In this document: positions 42,638-50,142 of the stretch, piece after piece | How positions within the stretch are numbered: the first letter of the stretch is position 1 | How the letters are laid out: the number at the start of each line of letters is the position of its first letter | Assembly (NCBI GenBank): GCA_030065875.1 | Contig: JASJCR010000020.1 | Span: 38,670 to 102,669 of the forward strand | From: Ardenticatenaceae bacterium | GTDB lineage: Bacteria; Chloroflexota; Anaerolineae; Promineifilales; Promineifilaceae | Length of the DNA stretch: 64,000 nt | Direction: 5' to 3' | The notes under the pieces: model-generated | Databases searched by the model: none | What the model was told of the DNA's origin: nothing | What the model saw: only the letters and a program-made list of their open reading frames with translations | Program-made: the position numbers and the translations under genes

Positions 42638-43336
42638 ATGAATCAGGATGATTTAATCAAACAATACAATTACGACCAATTTATCCCTGAGAAGTTTAAT
42701 CCCTGGATGCGTTTTGGCGAGAGCCCTGCTCTTTGGCAGCCTGCCCCCGATTTTCCCCTATGGACCCTTGATAACAAAGAAACATCGCTCAGCGCCATAT
42801 GGTCACAACATACGTATACCGTCGTAGAGTTTGGCAGCTTTACCTGACCGTATTGTGGGATGGCGGCGCCATCCATGAACAGCCTGGCTGAAAAATACGC
42901 GGCAAACGACGTCGGGTCGATCTTTCTCTACACTCATGAGGCCCACCCGGGGGAGCATTATCCCCATCTCACCTCCTTTGATCAGAAGCTCCGCCACGCC
43001 CAGGCGTTACGCGATATTTATGGGGTTAGCCGGCCGATTTTGGTCGATGCCCTTGATGGTGCTTGCCATCGGGCGTACGGCTCGATGCCCAACATGACCT
43101 GGATTTTCAACAAAGCCGGCCGGCCGCTCTACAAATCAGATTGGACCAATAGTGACAGCGTAGAAAATGCCATTTTTTATCTCTTAAACGTTCTCAAACG
43201 ACGGCGGGATGGAGAACGCATGGCCCCGTTTCATGTAGAACGGATCGATTTTCGCACTCAGGATCAAAAGCGATTTTACGAGGGGCTGGCCCGCAATGGA
43301 CCCAGGGCGGTTGAAGAATTTAAAAATGCGTTTTAG
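42638..43336 (+). CDS. Deiodinase-like thioredoxin-fold selenoprotein (in-frame TGA read as Sec70)
   Basis: The frame runs 232 codons from ATG 42638 (AAAAGGAA upstream), with one TGA at 42845-42847. Around it the protein reads VVEFGSFT-U-PYCGMAAPSMNSLAEKY; deiodinases have FGSCT-U-PPF at the same place. Downstream, IFLYTHEAHPGEH corresponds to the deiodinase IIYIEEAH block (His103), and RPILVDALDG to the following strand. U70-P-Y-C73 forms a Sec/Cys redox pair like CPYC of glutaredoxins. A 7-bp hairpin 17 nt after TGA fits bacterial SECIS rules. Likely a thiol/peroxide redox enzyme; thyroid-hormone activity is not implied. The ATG at 42860 lies inside the hairpin and is not a separate start. 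No sel genes occur in the window. Confidence 0.85.
42858..42874 (+). promoter_or_regulatory. Candidate bacterial SECIS element
   Basis: GGATGGC-GGC-GCCATCC: 7-bp perfect stem (42858-42864 with 42868-42874), 3-nt loop beginning with G (or a 6-bp stem with a 5-nt loop). The loop starts 18 nt after the TGA. Distance, stem length and the early loop G fit general bacterial SECIS rules for SelB-dependent selenocysteine insertion. It lies inside the coding sequence, as bacterial SECIS elements do. Confidence 0.65.
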
Positions 43337-43369
43337 GTAAATTAGCCAGTGCCATCGTCCGCGAATCCC

Positions 43370-43680
43370 CTGTCATCCAGAGCCCTTCGACTTCGCTCAG
43401 GACAGGCTTCACGAAGGACCTCGTCAGGCAGCAACTATGCAAAATCTGCTAGACTGGACCAAAAGGACTTTTCTCCTGGCAATGGCTCATTTTGATGAAA
43501 ATTGGCGGGATTCTTCACGCCGCTGCGCTCCGTTCAGAATGACAGGTGTGCTGCCCTAGACGGCCACCTATGATGTTGATATCCAATTCATGTTTCACCT
43601 TTAAATATCGCGTTTCGGTCTCTTTGGCCGATGAATAAATTCATCGGGAAGGTTTAGTGGCAACTTGAGTTAAATTTAAA
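43370..43680. mobile_element. MITE-like dispersed element (TGTCATCC family), copy A
   Basis: ctgtcatccagagcccttcg...ctccgttcagaatgacagg forms an outer inverted pair (43371-43549). The segment behind it (atcgcgtttcggtctc, then cgggaaggtttagtggcaacttgagttaa) is shared with 57640-58175. It fills the 400-bp gap behind the selenoprotein gene; no gene seen. Confidence 0.6.
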
Positions 43681-43720
43681 AAAGCCCGCAGCTTAAACGC
43701 TGTGGGCTTTTTATTTTAGA
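43679..43720. terminator. Bidirectional terminator between selenoprotein gene and clpP
   Basis: AAAGCCCGCAGC/GCTGTGGGCTTT stem with a 6-nt loop. T-rich TTTTTATTTT follows on the plus strand, and a T run (from aaaaaa) on the minus strand. It serves two convergent genes. Confidence 0.85.
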
Positions 43721-43739
43721 TGGTGTCAAATTTGCCGGA

Positions 43740-44357
43740 TTAGGAAGCCTCGGGCTGTTTATCTGTATTCACCAACACATTGTCAACCAAACCATACTCC
43801 ATCGCTTCTTGGGCACTCATAAAAATATCACGATCGGTATCGGTTTCAATTTTTTCCAACGGTTGTCCGGTATGACGGCTCAAAATTCCGTTTAGCGAGG
43901 ATCGCAAACGTAAGATTTCCTGAGCCTGAATCTGAATATCAGACGCCTGACCTTGTGCCCCACCCAGCGGTTGATGCATGTGGATGGTGGCATTGGGGAG
44001 GGCAAAGCGCATCCCCGGCGTTCCGGCCGTCAACAGTACAGTGCCGAAGCTGGCTGTAAACCCAACGGCAACCGTAGACACTGGACACTCGATTTGCTGC
44101 ATCGTATCGTAAATCGCCATTCCCGCATACACCTGACCCCCAGGGGAGTTAATATAAAACCGGATCGGCTTGCTGGGATCTTCCCGCGCTAGGAACAGCA
44201 GTTGGGCAACAATGAGGTTGGCAATTTGATCGTTAATTGGTGTGCCCAGCATGATAATCCGCTCTTTTAGGAGCAAAGAAAAGATATCCATGGCGCGTTC
44301 GCCACGGGGGCTTTGTTCAATGACCATGGGCACAAGAGAGGTTGGTAAAATATCCAC
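43740..44357 (-). CDS. clpP: ATP-dependent Clp protease proteolytic subunit
   Basis: 205 residues, normal length. Catalytic Ser103 in [14 protein letters not shown], His128 in IHMHQPLGG, and the Asp in [32 protein letters not shown] is the family signature. The Ser strand is less canonical than the usual GQAASMGA, but the triad is intact. Degrades unfolded proteins with ClpX or ClpA, which are not encoded here. In many bacteria tig-clpP-clpX are linked; here tig lies upstream on the same strand, 258 nt away. Start preceded by AAGGAGAAA. Confidence 0.95.
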   Translation of the reverse strand: MDILPTSLVPMVIEQSPRGERAMDIFSLLLKERIIMLGTPINDQIANLIVAQLLFLAREDPSKPIRFYINSPGGQVYAGMAIYDTMQQIECPVSTVAVGFTASFGTVLLTAGTPGMRFALPNATIHMHQPLGGAQGQASDIQIQAQEILRLRSSLNGILSRHTGQPLEKIETDTDRDIFMSAQEAMEYGLVDNVLVNTDKQPEAS

Positions 44358-44615
44358 GGTTTTCTCCTTAATTTAATTTCCGCTTGTTTGTCACCGTGCG
44401 CTTCTTTACTTCCACGCCTCGGTCTATGTCGTTATCGATAAAACCTGCTGCCCAAAACCGATTTGAAACACAGGTTTGGTCCCTGTCCCCATTACAGGAA
44501 AACCCATTAACAATAAAAAGAAGGCGCTGCCTGTTAAAGACAACGCCCTGTTATCCTACAAACTCACTGTAAATGTTTCGTTAGGGAAAGGATAATATTT
44601 CATTAGGAGCAGCAG

Positions 44616-46157
44616 TTACTCGTCCGTGCGCTCTTCATCTTGTTCTTCTTCGTCGTCGTCACCATCTAAATCCGCTTCGACGACAGCTTCTTCTTCAACC
44701 ACCTCAGATTCCTCAGTGGATTCTTCATCGACCACTTCCGCTTCCGCCTCTAAGGCCGCTTCAGCTGCCTTACGCTCCGCTTCTTCTTCGGCTTCCAGGG
44801 CGTCGAGGTCGGGTGCTTCGCCGGCCAATATCACCTGAATCCGCTCATACGCCTTGTCGATCATAAGCTCGTTGGCCATGCGCTGAATGCCGTCCTGACC
44901 AAGATACACGTTGCGCATCGCTTCACGTAATTCGTCATCCATGTCGGCAAACTGCTCCATTTGCTCATCAACCTTGGCTTCCAGCTCATCATTTTTAACC
45001 TGCAGCCGTTCGGCCGCAATAAACTCGCGCAGGACCAGCGCCCGCTCAAAATTACGGACGGAATCTTCGCGCCACTGCTCCCGCATATCGGCTACGGTGG
45101 TTTCCTGGGTGCTTAGGTAATCATCCCAATCCCAATTGTAAGATGACACCTGCTGCTTCAAATTCTCAACCGCCTGATCCAACTCTTCTTCAATGGCAGC
45201 CGGTGGATAATCCAGCTCGGCCGCTTCGTGCAGAACGTCAATCCACTCCTCAAGGGTCTGTGATTTGAGCTCTTGCTCAGCCATATTTTCCAGATTTTCG
45301 CGGTATTTAGCCTTCATTTCTTCCAGGTCTTCATAACCCGCTTCTTCGATCAGTTCCTGATCCAGGTCAGGTACGGTGCGGCTTTTATTTTCCAATACTT
45401 CAATCTCGATTTGGGCTTGACGGCCGGCAAAGTCAGACACTTCATAATCATCGGGGTAGGTGATGGTAAAGGTCTTTTCATCTCCTACTGAGAGACCGAT
45501 AATTTCATCCACAAAGCTGGTTCCAACAAAGGTTTGTTCATCATCCAACACAAACTCAAGGCCATCTTCCGAATCAAATAACACGTTGTTGGCGTTGACA
45601 TCGGGGTTTTCTTCATCTACCTCTTCGTCTTCCAGAGGCACAATCGTTCCCTTACCGCTTAGGGTGACGATATCACCCTCTGCAGCCGGCCGGTCAACCT
45701 CTTCGGTGACCGCCTTCCCCTGGCGAAAATCTTCAATCGCCTGGTCAACCGCTTCATCGGAAATTTCCACCGTGTCCAGTTCCTTGCGCTCTTCGCGAAA
45801 ATCACCAAGGGTTACCGTGGGTTCGAGGGGAACGGTTACTTTGAATACGGTGGGCTCCAGCTCCAAGTCATCAAGCGTCGGCCGGGCATAAGGCACCAGC
45901 TCTTCCTGCTCCATCGCTTCGACCAGCACATCATTTAGCATTTCTTCGACCGCTTGGGCGCGCACGCCTTCACGACCAAAGCGCTTTAAAATCACCTGAA
46001 ATGGGGCTTTCCCAGGGCGAAAACCGGGAATCCGCACGTTTCTAGCCAGCTGTCTGGCTAAACGCTTCATTTCATTCGTTACTCGCTCTTCCCCTACTTC
46101 AATTGTCAGGGCCAGCTGCCGCTGCTCCATCTCTTCTTTATGAATCGTCAAACTCAT
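44616..46157 (-). CDS. tig: Trigger factor with long acidic tail
   Basis: 513 residues (typical 430-450). N-terminal ribosome-binding domain with NVRIPGFRPGKAPFQVILKRFG, then the PPIase (FKBP) domain (~155-245) and a helical C-terminal chaperone region to ~440. The remaining ~70 residues are almost only Glu, Asp, Ala and Val (EAEAEVVDEES, DGDDDEEEQDEE), an extension not found in E. coli Tig. Ribosome-associated folding helper and prolyl isomerase. The PPIase domain carries an internal acidic loop (LEDEEVDEENPD) that is also longer than usual. Followed by clpP in the same direction. Confidence 0.94.
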   Translation of the reverse strand: MSLTIHKEEMEQRQLALTIEVGEERVTNEMKRLARQLARNVRIPGFRPGKAPFQVILKRFGREGVRAQAVEEMLNDVLVEAMEQEELVPYARPTLDDLELEPTVFKVTVPLEPTVTLGDFREERKELDTVEISDEAVDQAIEDFRQGKAVTEEVDRPAAEGDIVTLSGKGTIVPLEDEEVDEENPDVNANNVLFDSEDGLEFVLDDEQTFVGTSFVDEIIGLSVGDEKTFTITYPDDYEVSDFAGRQAQIEIEVLENKSRTVPDLDQELIEEAGYEDLEEMKAKYRENLENMAEQELKSQTLEEWIDVLHEAAELDYPPAAIEEELDQAVENLKQQVSSYNWDWDDYLSTQETTVADMREQWREDSVRNFERALVLREFIAAERLQVKNDELEAKVDEQMEQFADMDDELREAMRNVYLGQDGIQRMANELMIDKAYERIQVILAGEAPDLDALEAEEEAERKAAEAALEAEAEVVDEESTEESEVVEEEAVVEADLDGDDDEEEQDEERTDE

Positions 46158-46309
46158 CGTTATTCCTCTCTAGGCAGGACCACGAAACCCATCTGCCGGC
46201 AACGCAGAAATTTTTCAAATCTTTTTGAAGGTTACAGTTGTGTGGATCTGGGTGGTTTTATAAAAAAACGCTGCTTGATCGCAACGTCATCGCTTCACAA
46301 TTTTAAAGA

Positions 46310-46391
46310 TGGGGAAGGAGGGACTCGAACCCACACGCCTTGCGGCACATGATTCTAAGTCATGCGCGTCTGCCAATTCCGCCACTTCCCC
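46310..46391 (-). tRNA. tRNA-Leu (anticodon UAG)
   Basis: 82 nt class II tRNA with a long variable arm (TGCCGCAAGGCG): acceptor GGGGAAG/CTTCCCC, A discriminator, anticodon loop CTTAGAA, T arm GGTTCGAGTCC. CCA not encoded. Confidence 0.93.
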
Positions 46392-46482
46392 AATATTGAA
46401 GGATAAATTATAGCGAGAGGCCGGGCAATTGCCAACAAAAAAGACCGGAGATGGACGAATTTTGATTTTCCTTTTACGATTG

Positions 46483-46594
46483 AAACAGACCTCAGACATC
46501 AGACCACAGACGACAGAATGAAACCTGTTTTCTTGCTCTCCCTGAAATCTAAAGTCTGATGCTGAAGTCTGTAGTCTGATGTCTGAGGTCTATT
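46483..46594. repeat. Heptamer hairpin element, CAGACNN family (3)
   Basis: Left arm CAGACCT-CAGACAT-CAGACCA-CAGACGA-CAGAATG. The complement of the right arm begins with the identical 18 nt agacctcagacatcagac. A ~25-nt core lies between. It ends at the start of the Nudix gene. Confidence 0.9.
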
Positions 46595-47413
46595 ATGAGA
46601 TTTACCGCTACCGGAATTGTCACAAACGAATACAACCAGCTGCTGCTGATTCAGCGCAGCGACACAAAAACCTGGACCGCCCCCGCGGGTGAAGTTGTCA
46701 AAGGTGAACTGCCTACAGAAACGGTCACCCGCCTTGTTGAGGAAAAAACCGGGATCAAGACCATGCCGATCAGGCTCGTATGGGCCACTTACTGGGCCCA
46801 GTCGAATGATCCACATCTCCACCTCATTTTTCGCTGTTTGCAGCGCGGTGGGGAAGCCAAACCCACTTCAGAGGCGCTAATTTCACGGTTTTTAAGCGCC
46901 GAAGAGCTGCCCCAGCCGATGCGCAAGGTCCATCAGAAACGAATTGAGATGGCGGTATATCATGATGGGCAGGCGGAATGGCTGACCGAACAACCGACCA
47001 TCATGCAATCTCTGTCATCAAGGCTTATCAATCGGGGAGCATCTCCAGCAACAATGTGGACCGCCAACTGCATTTCTATCATTAGTGACGAAGAGAATCT
47101 CGTTGCAGTAGATGCGCAGCAGCAGCTCCCCTCCGGCCGCTGCCGCGATCTTGAAGCACCCTGGGACGCGGCACCTCGATTGACCAAGACGGCTGTGGGC
47201 CGGCCGATTGAGCCCGGCCGATTGAGCGGCATCTATCTCAGCCGGAAACAACCCCACATCACCTTTGTCTTTCGTACGCCAAAGCCGGCCGGTCTGACGC
47301 ACCCACATTGGCTCCCACCAACCACAGTTGCGCTGCCTGAAGGGGCAAAGTCATTGGATTTTATAACCGCTGATGATGTCGTAACCGAAATTGATTACTG
47401 GGGCGAAAATTAA
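46595..47413 (+). CDS. Nudix-domain protein, possibly two tandem Nudix-like folds
   Basis: 272 residues. The first half has a Nudix box starting GEVVKGE and ending RLVEEKTGI; compared with REUxEExGU two acidic positions are replaced (E to L, and E to K in the EE pair), so catalysis may be impaired. The second half (~130-272) has Nudix-like strands (CISIISDEENLVAV, ITFVFRTPKPAGLTHPHWLP) but no box. The substrate and even hydrolase activity are uncertain. The start codon sits at the very edge of a heptamer hairpin and no ribosome site is visible. Confidence 0.72.
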   Translation: MRFTATGIVTNEYNQLLLIQRSDTKTWTAPAGEVVKGELPTETVTRLVEEKTGIKTMPIRLVWATYWAQSNDPHLHLIFRCLQRGGEAKPTSEALISRFLSAEELPQPMRKVHQKRIEMAVYHDGQAEWLTEQPTIMQSLSSRLINRGASPATMWTANCISIISDEENLVAVDAQQQLPSGRCRDLEAPWDAAPRLTKTAVGRPIEPGRLSGIYLSRKQPHITFVFRTPKPAGLTHPHWLPPTTVALPEGAKSLDFITADDVVTEIDYWGEN

Positions 47414-47429
47414 TCAGCCTGTTCAACTT

Positions 47430-47472
47430 TGCAATTGACCATTGACAATTGCCTATTGATAATTGACAATTG
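47430..47472. repeat. Heptamer repeat, NNATTGA family
   Basis: CAATTGA-CCATTGA-CAATTGC-CTATTGA-TAATTGA-CAATTGG between the Nudix and RNase Z genes. Same family as 9617 and 25529. Confidence 0.8.
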
Positions 47473-47484
47473 GCCCTCTGCATC

Positions 47485-48450
47485 ATGTTTGAACTCGTTT
47501 TCTTAGGCACTTCAGCCTCAACCCCTTCTGCCCATCGCGGTTTATCTGCGCATATGGTCATGCATCGTCAATACCGCTTTTTGATCGATTGCGGTGAGGG
47601 CACGCAGCGTCAAATTTTGAGGGCGGGATTGGGGTTTAAGCGACTCGACAAAGTCCTGCTCACCCACAGTCACCTCGACCACATTTTGGGATTAGGTGGT
47701 CTCGTATCCACTTTGGCCCGCTGGGAAGCAATGGAGCATTTTGACATTTATGGCGGCCGGTCGACCCTGCGCCGGGTGCGCGATCTGGTGTTTGGCGTCG
47801 CTCTTAGAGGAGACAAAACGCCGGTAACCGTCAACCTGATCGAACTAAAGCCCGGCATGATAATCCTGGAAGATGAAAAGTTTGTGCTCAGCGCCTTTCC
47901 GGTCCAACATCGCGGAAACGGGTGTTTTGGTTTTTCGTTTGAAGAAAAAGCCCGCCGGCCGTTTTTAGAGGATAAAGCCGCCACCTTAAACGTGCCCTTT
48001 GGCCCGGAACGCGGTCAACTGGTGCGTGGTGAACCGGTTACCCTGAGCGACGGACGGGTCATTCAGCCGGATGACGTGCTCGGAGAAGAAATACCCGGGA
48101 CCAAGTACGTTCATATCGGCGACCTGGGATCGACCCGCCATTTGGCCGACATTTGTCGCGATGCCGACACCCTGGTTGTTGAGGCTACTTATACCGAAGA
48201 AGAAGCGGATATGGCCAAACAATTTGGTCACTTAACGGCCGCTCAGGGAGCGAGGCTGGCCAAAGAAGCCAACGTAAAAAGCTTGATCTTGACCCACATC
48301 TCCCGTCGCCACACCGCGCGAGAAATTCGCCAGGAAGCCCGCGCCATCTTCCCCAACACCTTTGTCGCTCGTGATTTTGACCATTTTATGATCACCAGGG
48401 AAGGAGCACAAAAGCAGACCGCAGACAAGAGACAACAGACATCAGGTTAA
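47485..48450 (+). CDS. rnz: Ribonuclease Z with repeat-encoded C-terminus
   Basis: 321 residues from ATG 47485. Metallo-beta-lactamase fold: FLGTSASTPSAHRG, DCGEGTQRQ, THSHLDHILGLGG (H-x-H-x-D-H zinc site), VEATYTEEEADMAKQFGHLTAAQGARLAKEA and LTHISRRHT. Trims the 3' end of tRNA precursors; needed here because the four tRNA genes lack encoded CCA. The last ~14 residues (AQKQTADKRQQTSG) are translated CAGACNN heptamers from the element at 48413-48497. Confidence 0.94.
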   Translation: MFELVFLGTSASTPSAHRGLSAHMVMHRQYRFLIDCGEGTQRQILRAGLGFKRLDKVLLTHSHLDHILGLGGLVSTLARWEAMEHFDIYGGRSTLRRVRDLVFGVALRGDKTPVTVNLIELKPGMIILEDEKFVLSAFPVQHRGNGCFGFSFEEKARRPFLEDKAATLNVPFGPERGQLVRGEPVTLSDGRVIQPDDVLGEEIPGTKYVHIGDLGSTRHLADICRDADTLVVEATYTEEEADMAKQFGHLTAAQGARLAKEANVKSLILTHISRRHTAREIRQEARAIFPNTFVARDFDHFMITREGAQKQTADKRQQTSG

Positions 48451-48497
48451 GGGCGACTTTTTTCTGAAGTCTGCAGTCTGTTGTCTGTCGTCTCTAT
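48413..48497. repeat. Heptamer hairpin element, CAGACNN family (4), overlapping rnz end
   Basis: Left arm CAGACCG-CAGACAA-GAGACAA-CAGACAT inside the rnz reading frame; right arm TCTGAAG-TCTGCAG-TCTGTTG-TCTGTCG in the spacer. Confidence 0.9.
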
Positions 48498-48555
48498 ACC
48501 AAGTATCATTCCCCCCAATCGCGCATTTTCATTTATATATACACAAGGTGACCGC

Positions 48556-50052
48556 ATGGCTGCAGACTCAAACCGCTTATCCACCACAACCAAACTCCTT
48601 TACGGCGCCGGCGACTGGGGCATTTCTACCTACAATACCCTACGGCTCATTTTTTATGCGATCTTTTTAACCGATGTGGTGGGCCTGGACCCCCGTCTGG
48701 CGTCCATCGCCACCCTGGTTGGCATTTTGTGGGATGCGGTAAACGATCCTTTGGTCGGTTCGCTGAGCGATCGCATTCAGGGCGGCCGGTTTGGCAAGCG
48801 GCGAACCTTCCTCGTGTGGTTTTCCATCCCCTTTGGCCTGGCCTATTTGCTATTGTGGTGGGCCCCTCCCTTTGAAAATGAGCTGTTGCTGGCCGGCTCG
48901 GTCGCCCTGGCGTTTATGCTGGCCGACACGATGCAAAGCCTTGTCTCCGTGCCGTATTACAGCCTCACGGCCACCATCACCCCCAATTACGATGAACGGA
49001 CCTCCCTGACCACGTTTCGCATGTTCTTTAATCTGGCCTCATCGCTGGTTGTGGCTATCGTCGGCCCGGAAATTGTCAAGTCGATGGTTGCCGGCGGTGC
49101 GACACAACAGCAGGGATATTTTGTCGTGGCCGCAATTTTTGGCGGAATCGCCATCGTACCTCTCCTGCTGATCGGCATTTTTATCAAGGAGCAGGTTCCG
49201 CCAACTCCTGAAACCGATCAGGATTTACCAAAATTTCGAGATGGCCTCCGATCCGCCTGGGAAAATGTGCCGTTCCGCTTTGCCACCGTCATCTACATGC
49301 TCAACTGGATGACCTTCGATCTGATTGCTATGATGCTGCCCTTCTTTTTGACGTATTGGGTGTCGGAAGGAGATCTTTTGGCCCGGGCCAACCTGTTCGG
49401 GATCAATCTGGCCATTGAATCGGCCGTTTTAGGGGTCTTGCTGATCACGGCCGTCGTCACCCTGCCCTTCTGGAACTGGCTGTCCAAAAAATACGGCAAG
49501 AAAAAAGCGTATTTGTCCTGCCTGGTTTACTGGGCGCTGGTGCTGGTGACGATCTTAACCATCCAGCAGGGGCAGGTAAATACGACGCTGTTTATCGCCT
49601 TTCTGGCCGGGATCGGGGCTTCGGCCGCCCACGTGCTGCCGGATGCGATTTTCCCGGACGTGATCGAATGGGATGAGCTGCGCACCGGCAAACGGTATGA
49701 AGGGGTGTATTACGGCACCAAAAATTTCATGCGCAAATTAACCGGCGCGTTTTCAACATTCATCGCCCTCCAGGTGTTGGGGTGGTTTGGCTACGCCGCT
49801 CCGGCCGAAGGAGCGGTTGTGGCCACCCAGGCGCCTTCAGCCTTGATGGCCATCCGCATTTTGACCGGGCCGGTTGGCGCGTTCCTGCTCCTCTGCGCCA
49901 TTCCCATGACCTGGTATTATCCGCTGACCCGCGCGCGCCACACCCGCATTCGCAATCTGCTTCAGCGAAAACACAACTTCAGACTTCAGACATCAGACAT
50001 CAGACAACAGCACGGACTACAGGCACCAGACGTCAGCCATCAGAATAGTTGA
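48556..50052 (+). CDS. MFS symporter of the GPH (MelB-like) family with repeat-encoded C-terminus
   Basis: 498 residues from ATG 48556 (AAGGTGA 8 nt upstream). Twelve membrane helices. GILWDAVNDPLVGSLSDRIQGGRFGKRRTFLVW is the GPH hallmark loop and NYDERTSLTTFRM the matching motif. Sugar or glycoside: cation symporter; the sugar cannot be named. The final ~25 residues (RLQTSDIRQQHGLQAPDVSH) are translated TCAGACA-type heptamers from the following element. Confidence 0.9.
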   Translation: MAADSNRLSTTTKLLYGAGDWGISTYNTLRLIFYAIFLTDVVGLDPRLASIATLVGILWDAVNDPLVGSLSDRIQGGRFGKRRTFLVWFSIPFGLAYLLLWWAPPFENELLLAGSVALAFMLADTMQSLVSVPYYSLTATITPNYDERTSLTTFRMFFNLASSLVVAIVGPEIVKSMVAGGATQQQGYFVVAAIFGGIAIVPLLLIGIFIKEQVPPTPETDQDLPKFRDGLRSAWENVPFRFATVIYMLNWMTFDLIAMMLPFFLTYWVSEGDLLARANLFGINLAIESAVLGVLLITAVVTLPFWNWLSKKYGKKKAYLSCLVYWALVLVTILTIQQGQVNTTLFIAFLAGIGASAAHVLPDAIFPDVIEWDELRTGKRYEGVYYGTKNFMRKLTGAFSTFIALQVLGWFGYAAPAEGAVVATQAPSALMAIRILTGPVGAFLLLCAIPMTWYYPLTRARHTRIRNLLQRKHNFRLQTSDIRQQHGLQAPDVSHQNS

Positions 50053-50126
50053 TTGCCTCCAGTCTCTTAACTGAAGTCTGTGGTCTGATGTCTGTAGTCT
50101 ATTGCCTGTTGTCTGATGTCTTTTTT
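49976..50126. repeat. Heptamer hairpin element, CAGACNN family (5), overlapping MFS gene end
   Basis: The longest copy: left arm from 49976, with CTTCAGA-CTTCAGA-CATCAGA-CATCAGA-CAACAGC units inside the coding region; right arm to 50122. The arms match at most positions over ~45 nt, including agacatcagacaacag exactly. Confidence 0.9.
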
Positions 50127-50142
50127 TGGTACACTTGTTCGT

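Noticed and set aside
42860..43336. Separate 158-residue protein starting at ATG 42860
   Set aside because: This ATG lies inside the hairpin after the TGA, has no ribosome site, and the preceding 74 codons in the same frame belong to the same thioredoxin-like fold.
42638..43336. Pseudogene by nonsense mutation
   Set aside because: Not excluded, but the stop is TGA, sits at the known Sec site of the family, a SECIS-like hairpin follows and there is no other lesion.
42638..43336. Thyroid-hormone deiodinase activity
   Set aside because: Only the fold and active-site motif are shared; a bacterial thiol or peroxide redox role is more plausible.
44384..44572. 62-codon frame between clpP and tig
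   Set aside because: No ribosome site or recognisable sequence; lies in the promoter region of clpP.
46595..47413. NrtR-type Nudix repressor acting on the 1816 operator
   Set aside because: The C-terminal half is not a winged helix and the gene is 45 kb away.
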